From assembly GCF_001544695.2 (NCBI RefSeq), contig NZ_FCOM02000008.1:1-64000 (forward strand): a DNA stretch of 64,000 bases. The letters are read 5' to 3'. The notes beneath the pieces are model-generated. The model saw nothing but the letters and a program-made list of their open reading frames with translations, did not search any database and was not told the DNA's origin. Positions 53,649-62,121 of the stretch are shown piece after piece; positions within the stretch are counted from its first letter, which is position 1; each line of letters begins with the position of its first letter. The position numbers and the translations under genes are program-made. Source of the DNA: Caballeronia arvi. GTDB lineage: Bacteria; Pseudomonadota; Gammaproteobacteria; Burkholderiales; Burkholderiaceae.

Positions 53649-54662
53649 ATGAAAGCCATGCATCGCATCATCGATCAGGCTCGCAACCTGCCGATGCGTA
53701 TCGTCCTCTCCGAAGCCGAAGACACGCGCGTGCTTCAGGCAGCGCAACGCGCGCAGAAGGAAGGCATCGCGCGCATCGTGCTCGTGGGCGCAAAAGCGCG
53801 CGCGTATCAGGTCGCGGATGGCGCGGGCATCGATCTGGAAGGCATCGAGATCGTCGATCCTTCGCAATCACCGCTTGGCGCACGTTTCGCAGACGAGCTC
53901 TTCGCCCTGCGCCAGAAAAAAGGCATGACGGCTGAAGCGGCGCGCGAAGCCGTGCTCGATCCGCTGTGCTTCGCGAACCTGATGGTGCGCACGGGCGAGG
54001 CGGACGGCTCCGTGTCCGGCGCGGTCAACACGACGGCGGACGTCGTGCGCAACGCGATCCAGATCATCGGCGTGCGTCCGTCGTTCAAGCTCATTTCCAG
54101 CTTCTTTCTGATGATGCTGTGCGAGCCTTTTCATACAATGAAAGGCGGCCTGATCTTTTCCGATTGCGCGCTCGTCGTCGAGCCGGATGCGGAGCAACTT
54201 GCCGAGATTGCAATGGCCGCCGCCGACAGCGCGCGCAACCTGCTGATGGAAGATCCGCGCGTCGCGATGCTCTCGTTCTCGACGAGCGGCAGCGCGCATC
54301 ATGCGGCCGTCGATAAAGTGATCGACGCGACGCGGCGCGTGAAGGAAGCGCGCCCCGGCCTCGCGATCGACGGCGACGTGCAGCTCGACGCCGCGATCGT
54401 CGCGGAAATCGCGCAGCGCAAGGTGCAGCACTCGCAGATCGAAGGGCACGCGAACACGTTGATTTTCCCGAGCCTCGAAGCGGGCAACATCGGCTACAAG
54501 CTCGCGGAGCGCATCGGCGGCGCGAAGGCCATCGGCCCGCTTTTGCAGGGGCTCGCGAAACCCGCGAACGATCTGTCGCGCGGCTGCAGCGCCGACGATA
54601 TCTATTACGTGATCGCCGTGACCTGCGTGCAGGCGCAGGCCGCGCGGCATCAGACCGTGTGA
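53649..54662 (+). CDS. pta: Phosphate acetyltransferase
   Basis: A 337-residue single-domain Pta converting the acetyl phosphate made by Xsc to acetyl-CoA. It contains RIVLSEAEDTRVLQAAQRAQ, ANLMVRTGEADGSVSGAVNTT, IFSDCALVVEPDAEQLAEIA, and the late FPSLEAGNIGYKLAERIGGA, all typical of the short Pta family. It follows xsc as in most xsc-pta loci, though separated by a terminator. An in-frame ATG four codons later is an alternative start. Confidence 0.95.
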   Translation: MKAMHRIIDQARNLPMRIVLSEAEDTRVLQAAQRAQKEGIARIVLVGAKARAYQVADGAGIDLEGIEIVDPSQSPLGARFADELFALRQKKGMTAEAAREAVLDPLCFANLMVRTGEADGSVSGAVNTTADVVRNAIQIIGVRPSFKLISSFFLMMLCEPFHTMKGGLIFSDCALVVEPDAEQLAEIAMAAADSARNLLMEDPRVAMLSFSTSGSAHHAAVDKVIDATRRVKEARPGLAIDGDVQLDAAIVAEIAQRKVQHSQIEGHANTLIFPSLEAGNIGYKLAERIGGAKAIGPLLQGLAKPANDLSRGCSADDIYYVIAVTCVQAQAARHQTV

Positions 54663-54671
54663 GCGTCGAAC

Positions 54672-55502
54672 ATGGACACGCGACTCGAAACCGAATCGTT
54701 CGTCGAATCCGAATCGACGGAGAGCGCGGCGCTCGTCGATAGCGCCTCGAACGCGCGCGCGGAAACGCCTACGCTGCGCGCATTCAGCGTGCTCGAGCAT
54801 CTCGTCGCGGCAAAGAGCGCGCTGTCGCTCGCGGAACTCGCGAACATCATCGGGCAGCCGAAAGCGTCGCTGCACCGGATGTTGCAATCGCTCGAAGCGG
54901 GCGGCTTCGTCGCGCGCGAGCCGGGCCAGAAAAACGCCTACGTGATCGGTCCGCGCCTCGAACGGCTCGGCGTCGACGTGATGATGCACAGCGGCGCGCG
55001 CCGTCAGCGACATGCGATTCTGGAGCATCTCGTGGGCGATCTCGGCGAGACCTGCAACCTGAGCATGCTGCACGACACGCAAGTGCTCTATCTCGACCGC
55101 TGCGAATCGCCGTGGGCGTTGCGGCTGGAACTCAAACCGGGATCGCATGTGCCCGCGCATTGCAGCGCGAGCGGCAAGCTGCTTCTCGCGACGATGCCGC
55201 GTGACGAACGTTCGGCATTGATACGCGCGATGCGGCTCGAACGCTTCACGCCGAATACCTTCGACGATCCGAATCTGCTCGAAGCTGAACTGGATCGCAT
55301 CGTTCACAAAGGCATTGCCGTCGATAACGAGGAATTCGTGCTGGGCATTGCATGCGTCGCGGTGCCGGTCATCGATTCGCGCGGGAAGTGGATCGCGGCC
55401 ATCGCGGTGCATGGGCCGGTGTCGCGCATGGCGCTGTCGCGCGCGCTCACGTTCGTGCCGCGGCTGCAGGAAGCGGCAGCGGCGCTCGCGGCGACCTTCT
55501 GA
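54672..55502 (+). CDS. iseR: IclR-family regulator, probably of isethionate genes
   Basis: A 276-residue regulator with a ~28-residue acidic/Ser-rich N-terminal extension. The winged helix is LAELANIIGQPKASLHRMLQSLE and the ligand domain has GETCNLSMLHDTQVLYLDRCE and PGSHVPAHCSASGKLLLATM. It follows pta by nine bases and precedes the isethionate dehydrogenase-like gene, so IseR is the natural assignment. It is close in sequence to the IclR at 49811-50563 and presumably arose by duplication. Confidence 0.8.
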   Translation: MDTRLETESFVESESTESAALVDSASNARAETPTLRAFSVLEHLVAAKSALSLAELANIIGQPKASLHRMLQSLEAGGFVAREPGQKNAYVIGPRLERLGVDVMMHSGARRQRHAILEHLVGDLGETCNLSMLHDTQVLYLDRCESPWALRLELKPGSHVPAHCSASGKLLLATMPRDERSALIRAMRLERFTPNTFDDPNLLEAELDRIVHKGIAVDNEEFVLGIACVAVPVIDSRGKWIAAIAVHGPVSRMALSRALTFVPRLQEAAAALAATF

Positions 55503-55631
55503 CGCGTCGCAGCATATCTACTTCGGATACCCAAATATCTCGCAGTTCTGAATCGAATTTGGCGGTTTCCGTTTCACTTTCGCGGGCTTCCGCGCTTTTC
55601 TCTTGGCTTCCTGGCCGGCTTCTTCCACATT

Positions 55632-55669
55632 GAACGTACTGAACGTACGACGAACGAAGCGATTCGTTC
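55632..55669. promoter_or_regulatory. Repeat cluster upstream of iseJ
   Basis: Two tandem GAACGTAC copies (55632-55639, 55641-55648) are followed by the perfect inverted repeat GAACGAA-GCGA-TTCGTTC (55652-55669), ending 29 bases before the iseJ ATG. The related half-sites suggest a multi-site operator, probably for the adjacent IclR protein. Confidence 0.55.
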
Positions 55670-55698
55670 CAAAAAGAAGATTCCAGGAGACAGGTGTC

Positions 55699-57372
55699 AT
55701 GCAGCATGAAGTCGATTACGTCATCGTCGGTGCGGGCTCGGCGGGTTGCGTCCTCGCGAACCGGCTGAGCGCCGACCCGCGCAACACGGTGCTGCTGCTC
55801 GAAGCGGGCGGACGCGACACGAGCCCGTGGATTCACATTCCCGTCGGCTACTTCAAGACGATGCACGATCCCGAGCTCGACTGGTGCTATCGCACGGAGC
55901 CGGACGAAGCCGTCGCGGGACGCAGCATCGACTGGCCACGCGGCAAGGTGCTCGGCGGAAGCAGCTCGCTCAACGGGCTGCTCTATGTGCGCGGACAGCA
56001 CGAAGACTACGATCGCTGGGCCGAACTCGGCAACGCCGGGTGGAGCTTCAGGGACGTGTTGCCGTACTTCATCAAGTCGGAAGATCAGGAGCACGGCGCG
56101 AGCGCATACCACGGCGCCGGCGGTCCCCTGAAAGTGTCCGATCTGCGCTTGCGCCGGCCGATCGCCGATCACTTCATCGCGGCGGCGCAAGAGATCGGCA
56201 TTCCGTTCAACGACGACTACAACGGCGCAACGCAGGAAGGCGTCGGCTATTTTCAGCAGACCGCATACAAGGGCTTGCGCTGGAGCACCGCGAAAGGCTT
56301 TCTCAAGCCCGTCCGTGATCGCCGCAATCTGATCGTGCAAACGCGTGCGCAAACACGCAGCGTGCTTTTCAACGGCAAGGAAGCCATCGGCATCGAATAC
56401 GTGCACGAAGGCGTCGTGAAGACCGTGCGCGCGCGTGTAGAAGTAATTCTCGCGGCGGGTGCGATCGGGTCGCCGCAAATCCTGCAGAACTCGGGCGTCG
56501 GTCCTGCGAACGTGCTGAACGATGCGGGCGTGCAGATCAGGCATGAACTGCCCGGCGTCGGCCAGAATCTTCAGGATCATCTGCAAGTGCGGCTCGTCTT
56601 CAAGACGCGCGAACGCACCCTCAACGACGAAGTCAATCATCCGCTCAAGAAAGCGCTCGTCGGCCTGCAATACGCAATCTCGCGCACGGGGCCGCTCACG
56701 CTGGCTGCAAGTCAGGTCGCGATATTCACGCGTTCGTCGCCCGATGTGACGCGTCCCGACATCCAGTTTCACATGCAGCCGCTTTCCGCCGACAAGCCCG
56801 GTCAGGGCGCGCATCCTTTCTCGGCGTTCACATCGTCGGTGTGTCAGTTGCGGCCTCATAGTCGCGGCAGCGTCGAGATTCGTTCGAACGATCCGCTGCA
56901 ATATCCCGCGATTCACGCGAACTATCTTTCCGACGAACGCGATCATCCTGTCGTGATCGGCGGCATCAAGGTGGCGCGTCGCATCGCTGCTGCGCCGTCG
57001 CTCGCGAAGCACATCGTCTCCGAGTTCATTCCCGGTTCGAACTATCAGACCGACGCCGAGCTGCTCGACGTCGCGCGCAAATTCAGCCAGTCGATCTATC
57101 ACCCCGCAGGCACCTGCAAGATGGGCAGCGATGCGCTCGCCGTCGTCGACGAAAGGCTGAAGGTGCGCGGCATCGGACGTCTGCGCGTGGTCGATGCGTC
57201 GATCATGCCGGAACTCGTATCGGGCAACACGAACGCGCCCGTCATCATGATCGCGGAGAAAGCCGCCGACATGATTCTCGAAGATCAGCGTTATCAGCAC
57301 GTCACGCGCGTGGAAGAAGCAGGCGAAGCCGTTATCGAAAAGCACAGCGCCCATGAAGGGCAAAGAGGCTGA
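55699..57372 (+). CDS. iseJ: GMC-family flavin dehydrogenase, probable isethionate dehydrogenase IseJ
   Basis: A 557-residue choline-dehydrogenase-like GMC oxidoreductase that would oxidise isethionate to sulfoacetaldehyde, passing electrons to the respiratory chain. It has the FAD motif VIVGAGSAGCVLANRL at residues 8-23, GKVLGGSSSLNGLLYVRG, a second signature GAIGSPQILQNSG and the C-terminal YHPAGTCKMGSD with the active-site His. IseJ of C. necator is of this family and lies near xsc and an MFS gene, as here. Other primary alcohols cannot be excluded from sequence alone. Confidence 0.8.
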   Translation: MQHEVDYVIVGAGSAGCVLANRLSADPRNTVLLLEAGGRDTSPWIHIPVGYFKTMHDPELDWCYRTEPDEAVAGRSIDWPRGKVLGGSSSLNGLLYVRGQHEDYDRWAELGNAGWSFRDVLPYFIKSEDQEHGASAYHGAGGPLKVSDLRLRRPIADHFIAAAQEIGIPFNDDYNGATQEGVGYFQQTAYKGLRWSTAKGFLKPVRDRRNLIVQTRAQTRSVLFNGKEAIGIEYVHEGVVKTVRARVEVILAAGAIGSPQILQNSGVGPANVLNDAGVQIRHELPGVGQNLQDHLQVRLVFKTRERTLNDEVNHPLKKALVGLQYAISRTGPLTLAASQVAIFTRSSPDVTRPDIQFHMQPLSADKPGQGAHPFSAFTSSVCQLRPHSRGSVEIRSNDPLQYPAIHANYLSDERDHPVVIGGIKVARRIAAAPSLAKHIVSEFIPGSNYQTDAELLDVARKFSQSIYHPAGTCKMGSDALAVVDERLKVRGIGRLRVVDASIMPELVSGNTNAPVIMIAEKAADMILEDQRYQHVTRVEEAGEAVIEKHSAHEGQRG

Positions 57373-57405
57373 ACACAGGCCTCGAAACATCACGGAGACA
57401 AACCA

Positions 57406-58719
57406 ATGAACGCACTGCCCCGAACCGATGGCAAGCAGATGAGACGCGTCGTCGTTGCAAGTCTGATCGGCGCGACGATCGAGTGGTACGACTTCTTTCT
57501 ATACGGCGTGGTCGCCGGCATCGTCTTCAACAAACTGTATTTCCCGAGCGGCGATCCGCTCATCTCGACGATGCTCGCCTATGGCACTTTCGCCGTCGGC
57601 TTTCTGAGCCGGCCGTTGGGCGGCGTGATCTTCGGTCACTTCGGCGATCGTCTCGGCAGAAAGAGCATGCTCGTGATGACGCTCACGATCATGGGCGTCG
57701 CGACCGTGTTGATCGGCATGGTGCCGACGTATGCGCAGATCGGCATCTGGGCGCCGTCGCTGCTGCTGTTCCTGCGTGTGATGCAAGGCATCGGTCTGGG
57801 CGGTGAATGGGGCGGCGCGGTGCTGATGGCATTCGAATATGCGCCCGAGAACAAGCGCGGCTTCTACGCGAGCATTCCGCAGATCGGGCTTGCGCTCGGG
57901 CTGTGTCTCTCGTCGGGCGTGGTCGCGGGTTTGTCGCTCACGCTGACCGATGCGCAGTTCCTCGCGTGGGGCTGGCGCCTCGCGTTCTTCCTGTCGTTCG
58001 CGCTCGTCGCCATCGGCATGTATATCCGGCTGAACGTGATGGAGACGCCGGAGTTCGCGCGCATCCGGAAGTCGGGCAGCGAAGCGCGCATGCCGATCGT
58101 CGATGTGCTCACGAAGTATCCCGGCAATGTCATCGCGGGCATGGGCGCGCGGTTCATCGACGGCGTGTTCTTCAACGTGTTCGGCGTGTTCTCGATTTCG
58201 TATCTCACCGGCACGCTGCATCTGCAACGCACCGATGCGCTGATCGGCGTGATGGTCGCCGCGTTCGTGATGATCTTCACGATTCCCTTTTTCGGGCGGC
58301 TGTCGGATCGCGTCGGACGCGCACGCATTTACTTCTGGGGCTCGCTGGCGACAGGACTCTCGGCCTTCCTCGGCTTCTGGCTCATGAAGAACAGCGGCGG
58401 CAACACGATGCTCGCGTGGCTCGCCGTGGTGATTCCGCTGGGCGTCGTGTATGCGTCGATCTATGGGCCGGAAGCCGCGCTCTTCTCCGAGCTCTTCGAT
58501 GCGAAAGTGCGTTACTCGGGCATTTCCTTCGTGTATCAGTTCTCGGGTATTTTCGCGAGCGGCATCAGCCCGATCATCGCGACATGGCTGTTGCAGCGCA
58601 ATGGCGGCGATCCGTGGATGATCGCGGGATACTGCCTCGCGGCGGGCGTCATCAGCGCGGCCTCGGCGGCCTGGGTCGGATTGCGACAGCGGCGAGAGCT
58701 GGCGTTTTCCGTGAGTTGA
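57406..58719 (+). CDS. iseU: MFS transporter, probable isethionate permease IseU
   Basis: A 437-residue metabolite:H+ symporter of the ProP/ShiA-like group. It has ATIEWYDFFLYG in helix 1, GHFGDRLGRKSMLV as the MFS loop motif, and RVMQGIGLGGEWGGAVL in helix 4. It follows iseJ by 33 bases and carries CGGAGAC upstream. Isethionate is the inferred substrate from position. Confidence 0.78.
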   Translation: MNALPRTDGKQMRRVVVASLIGATIEWYDFFLYGVVAGIVFNKLYFPSGDPLISTMLAYGTFAVGFLSRPLGGVIFGHFGDRLGRKSMLVMTLTIMGVATVLIGMVPTYAQIGIWAPSLLLFLRVMQGIGLGGEWGGAVLMAFEYAPENKRGFYASIPQIGLALGLCLSSGVVAGLSLTLTDAQFLAWGWRLAFFLSFALVAIGMYIRLNVMETPEFARIRKSGSEARMPIVDVLTKYPGNVIAGMGARFIDGVFFNVFGVFSISYLTGTLHLQRTDALIGVMVAAFVMIFTIPFFGRLSDRVGRARIYFWGSLATGLSAFLGFWLMKNSGGNTMLAWLAVVIPLGVVYASIYGPEAALFSELFDAKVRYSGISFVYQFSGIFASGISPIIATWLLQRNGGDPWMIAGYCLAAGVISAASAAWVGLRQRRELAFSVS

Positions 58720-58742
58720 TAACCTGCGCGGGTTGATAACCT
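58716..58742. promoter_or_regulatory. Direct repeats upstream of tauR
   Basis: TTGATAACCT occurs at 58716-58725 and 58733-58742, 17 bases apart, the first copy overlapping the iseU stop. MocR-type regulators often bind direct repeats, so autoregulation by the following gene is plausible. Confidence 0.5.
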
Positions 58743-58781
58743 AATATGCAAACACCACGATAACTTTTGCAGGAGACATGC

Positions 58782-60299
58782 ATGCCCACCCGCCCAACCG
58801 CCACGCTTTGGGCGCAGCTTTTCGAACGCTCGCGGGTCTCGGGGATGAGCTTGCAGAACCAGATCCGCCAGATGATCGTCAATGCGATATTGAGCGGTCA
58901 TATCGCGCCCGACTCCGCGTTGCCATCGAGCCGCGAGCTCGCGGATCAGCTCAACGTGTCGCGCAATACGGTCGTGCTCGCGTATCAACAGCTCGTCGAG
59001 GAAGGCTATCTCGTGTCGCGCGAGCGCAGCGGCCATTTCGTGAATCCGGCGACCGATGAATTGCAGCGTGGCTTCACCGCGACCGGCGTAGCCGATGCGC
59101 CCGCCGTGCAGACGCAGCAGGGCCATCCCGACTGGAGCGCGCGCATCCAGCATGCGCCGTCGAATCAGCGCAATATCGTCAAGCCGTCGAACTGGCAGAG
59201 CTACGAATATCCGTTCATTTACGGGCAATTCGACACCGAGCTCTTTCCGACGAATGACTGGCGCGAGAGCTGCATGCACGGCCTGTCGGTGATGGAAATC
59301 CGCAACTGGGCGCCCGATCTGATCGAGCGCGACGACGAAACGCTCGTCGAACAGATTCGCACGCGCGTGCTGCCGCGCCGTGGCGTGTTCGCGATGCCCG
59401 ACGAGATCGTCGTCACGAACGGCTGTCAGCAGGCGCTTTATCTGATCGGCGATCTGCTGTGCGGAGAGCAGACGAAAGTCGGCATGGAGAATCCCGGTTA
59501 TCCCGATGCGCGCAACATCTTCCAGCATCACAGCGCGCAGATCGTGCCGATCAATGTCGATGACGAAGGCGCGGTCATCGACGATGAAAGCCTGCTCGCG
59601 CCGTGCGATTACGTGTATGTCACGCCGAGCCATCAATGCCCGACGACGGTGACGATGCCGATCGAGCGGCGGCGCAGGCTGCTCGATCTGTCTGTGAAGC
59701 ATGACTTCATCGTCGTCGAGGATGATTACGAGAGCGAGAACTCGTTTTCAGGCACGCCGCATCCGGCATTGAAGAGTCTCGATACGGCGGAGCGCGTCGT
59801 GTATATCGGCTCGTTATCGAAGACGCTCGCGCCCGGATTGCGGCTCGGTTATATCGTCGCGCCGCGCACGCTGATCCGCGAATTGCGCGCGCTGCGCCGT
59901 TTGATGATTCGTCATCCGGCCGCCTACATTCAGCGTGCGTTCGCGACCTTTCTCGCGCTCGGTCATCACGATACGCTGCTGCGCAAGCTCGGGCGCGTCT
60001 ACAAGGAGCGCGCCGAAGTGCTGACGGATGCGCTCGCTACCCACTTGCCGGAGCTGCGCGCATCGAAGGTGACGGGCGGCGCGTCGTGCTGGGTCGAAGG
60101 CCCGCCGTGGCTCGATGCCACGCGCCTCGCCAAAGACGCGCAGGCGCTCGGTGTGCTGATCGAGCCGGGTAACGTGTTCTTCGCCGATCCCGCTGATGGT
60201 CAGCGATGCTTCCGCATGGGCTTTTCAGCGATACGCGCCGAGCTGATCGAACCGGGCGTGCGGGCGCTCGCCCAGGTCGTGCAGCAGCGCCGGCCGTGA
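58782..60299 (+). CDS. tauR: MocR-type GntR regulator, TauR-like
   Basis: A 505-residue regulator with an N-terminal GntR winged helix (LQNQIRQMIVNAILSGHIAPD, LPSSRELADQLNVSRNTVVLAYQQL). It is fused to a fold-type I aminotransferase domain with the PLP lysine K347 in SLSKTLAPGLRLGY and EDDYESEN before it. TauR of alpha-proteobacteria, which senses taurine through PLP, has this architecture. ATG 58782 with AGGAGACATGC upstream is chosen over a TTG at 58767. The other MocR relatives (PdxR, GabR) are less likely given the tau and ise neighbours. Confidence 0.78.
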   Translation: MPTRPTATLWAQLFERSRVSGMSLQNQIRQMIVNAILSGHIAPDSALPSSRELADQLNVSRNTVVLAYQQLVEEGYLVSRERSGHFVNPATDELQRGFTATGVADAPAVQTQQGHPDWSARIQHAPSNQRNIVKPSNWQSYEYPFIYGQFDTELFPTNDWRESCMHGLSVMEIRNWAPDLIERDDETLVEQIRTRVLPRRGVFAMPDEIVVTNGCQQALYLIGDLLCGEQTKVGMENPGYPDARNIFQHHSAQIVPINVDDEGAVIDDESLLAPCDYVYVTPSHQCPTTVTMPIERRRRLLDLSVKHDFIVVEDDYESENSFSGTPHPALKSLDTAERVVYIGSLSKTLAPGLRLGYIVAPRTLIRELRALRRLMIRHPAAYIQRAFATFLALGHHDTLLRKLGRVYKERAEVLTDALATHLPELRASKVTGGASCWVEGPPWLDATRLAKDAQALGVLIEPGNVFFADPADGQRCFRMGFSAIRAELIEPGVRALAQVVQQRRP

Positions 60300-60309
60300 C
60301 TGCGCGTAT

Positions 60310-60843
60310 TTACTTCCACGGCGCCATCGCGTGAAAGACCCCATCGCGGCGCACGAGCGCATGAAACAGCGCCGCCGCCAGATGCACGACGATCAACGCG
60401 AAGAAGCACAGCGCGAGGAAGCGGTGCGCGTTCCAGAGCAGCGTATGCAGCGAATTGCTATGCGGCAACAGCGATGGCACGCGCACGCCGAACACGACGA
60501 CCGGATAATCCGCCGCCGACAACATGCCATAGCCGAGCAGCGGCAACGCGATCATCAGCGCGTAGAACGCGTAGTGCGAGAGGATCGCGGCGAGCTTCAT
60601 CGGTTCGGGCATGTCGGCGGGCAGCGGTGGCGCGCCGCGCGCGATACGCACCGCGAGACGGATCAGCGCGAGCACGAGTATCGCGACGCCGAGCGGCTTG
60701 TGTATCGATACGAGCTTCAGATAGTCCGGCTTCACCGTCGACACCATGCCGACGCCGATGAACAGCATCGCGAGAATGCAGATCGCCATGATCCAGTGCA
60801 GGGCGCGTTGCAGCGGCGAGAACCGCTCGTGGATCGCGTTCAT
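60310..60843 (-). CDS. Cytochrome b561
   Basis: A 177-residue inner-membrane di-heme cytochrome b561 with four membrane helices. Likely heme ligands are in LQRALHWIMAI, LVSIHKPLGVAIL, ILSHYAFYALM and FALIVVHLAAALFHAL. It shares ATGA with the catalase-like gene, with which it is commonly paired, and may return electrons to that periplasmic peroxidase. A long frame upstream is a shadow. Confidence 0.9.
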   Translation of the reverse strand: MNAIHERFSPLQRALHWIMAICILAMLFIGVGMVSTVKPDYLKLVSIHKPLGVAILVLALIRLAVRIARGAPPLPADMPEPMKLAAILSHYAFYALMIALPLLGYGMLSAADYPVVVFGVRVPSLLPHSNSLHTLLWNAHRFLALCFFALIVVHLAAALFHALVRRDGVFHAMAPWK

Positions 60844-61901
60844 GGCCTGGCTCCTTGCGCGGGCGTGTGCGGATAGTCCTTGTCTTCGGCGGTGCGTCGA
60901 TTGAACGATACCGAGTAGGCGGCCGAGCGCGCGGCGGGGAACGGATCGTCGGATACGCGCATGCCCGATGGCAGCACGGTCGGATCGAAGTTGAGATCGC
61001 GGCACGGTCCGTCGGGCTCGGGCTCGATCGTCTTCACGACGAGCGTGCCCACTTCCACGGTATGCCGGTCTTCCGGCCACGCCTTGCTCGGGTCGGCGGT
61101 GGGATCGCCGGGATTGGCGACGGTCACGACCATCGCCCAGCGTTGCGGCTCGCTCTTCACGCGTTCGGTGATGTCGGCATCGAGAAAATTGTCGCCCTTC
61201 TTCTTCAGTTCATCCGGCGATACGGTCTCGGGCTTCGCTGCCGGGATGAACGACCAGCGCACCGTCTGGTCCTGTCCTTCGGCGTTGGTGAAGACGAAGC
61301 TATTGAGGCTGTTGTAGCGCTGATCCGCGTACGAGGGCGTCCACGGCGCGCTGCCCGCCCATGCGCCGAACGCGGCGATCTCCGGATGCGCGGCCGCGAA
61401 TTTCTGCATCGACTCGGGGTCGTTCTTGTTGGCGAGCGCGCGTTGCAGCTCGAAGAAGGCTTGCGGCGTGGCGACGGGGAAGAACGGCGCATCGATCATC
61501 GCGGAGCGCCACTCGCTGTTGTCGGGCATGACGATGCGCAGGCTGAGGCCACGCACACGCGCCATCGCGTCCGATGCCTTCGGGTCGGGCGTGGCGAGAT
61601 TGAAGCGTCCGGTGACGGCGTATGTGCCCGGCGCGAACAATTTGGCTTTGGAGAGCGCCGCGCCGGAGCCGTTGGATTCGAAATCGCCGCTGAAGCAGAT
61701 GCCTTTCGCGTGATTGCGTCTGAAGCCCGGCACCGCGCCGCCGGGCGGCGCAAGGCTGCCGACGATCTTCGCCGGCGTGAGACGGTTCGGCGATAGCCAG
61801 CCCGCGGTGTAGGCAAATGCCGCGACCAGCGCGACGACGATAGCCGCGATGAGGATCAGCGCGGGAAATGGCGAGCGTGGGGAGGCGTTTTTGTCAGTCA
61901 T
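60840..61901 (-). CDS. Catalase-related peroxidase, membrane-anchored
   Basis: A 353-residue protein with an N-terminal membrane anchor or uncleaved signal (residues ~11-35, PALILIAAIVVALVAAFAYTAGW). It has a mini-catalase domain: GFRRNHAKGICFSGDFESNG contains the catalytic His, and NSLNSFVFTNAEGQ holds the usual heme-pocket residues. The heme-ligand Tyr is probably in the SYADQRYNSLN region. It belongs to the SrpA-like catalase-family peroxidases and is expected in the periplasm. ATG 61901 is taken, as the upstream extension has no ribosome site. Confidence 0.87.
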   Translation of the reverse strand: MTDKNASPRSPFPALILIAAIVVALVAAFAYTAGWLSPNRLTPAKIVGSLAPPGGAVPGFRRNHAKGICFSGDFESNGSGAALSKAKLFAPGTYAVTGRFNLATPDPKASDAMARVRGLSLRIVMPDNSEWRSAMIDAPFFPVATPQAFFELQRALANKNDPESMQKFAAAHPEIAAFGAWAGSAPWTPSYADQRYNSLNSFVFTNAEGQDQTVRWSFIPAAKPETVSPDELKKKGDNFLDADITERVKSEPQRWAMVVTVANPGDPTADPSKAWPEDRHTVEVGTLVVKTIEPEPDGPCRDLNFDPTVLPSGMRVSDDPFPAARSAAYSVSFNRRTAEDKDYPHTPAQGARP

Positions 61902-62055
61902 CGTAGTCTCTCGATCAACGATTCTGGTGCGGGGTAATCTAGCAGCGTGAGGGGAATCGTGCCAGCAATGGGCCAAACGTGCAGATACCCCGTCGCTGCG
62001 ATTCGTCAGCCTTGGTCACCGCCCGTTCACACGGGTTACTCCCTATTCAACCACG

Positions 62056-62069
62056 GTTGTCTATACAAC
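62056..62069. promoter_or_regulatory. Palindrome before the NCS1 permease gene
   Basis: GTTGT-CTAT-ACAAC is a perfect inverted repeat 53 bases before the permease start, preceded by CAACCACGGTTG, itself palindromic. TTGT-N4-ACAA is a common GntR-type operator form. No GntR gene other than tauR is in the window. Confidence 0.45.
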
Positions 62070-62121
62070 ATGATGCGATGACACCCCATCCATCGAACCC
62101 TGACAATCGGAGCCACTTTTC

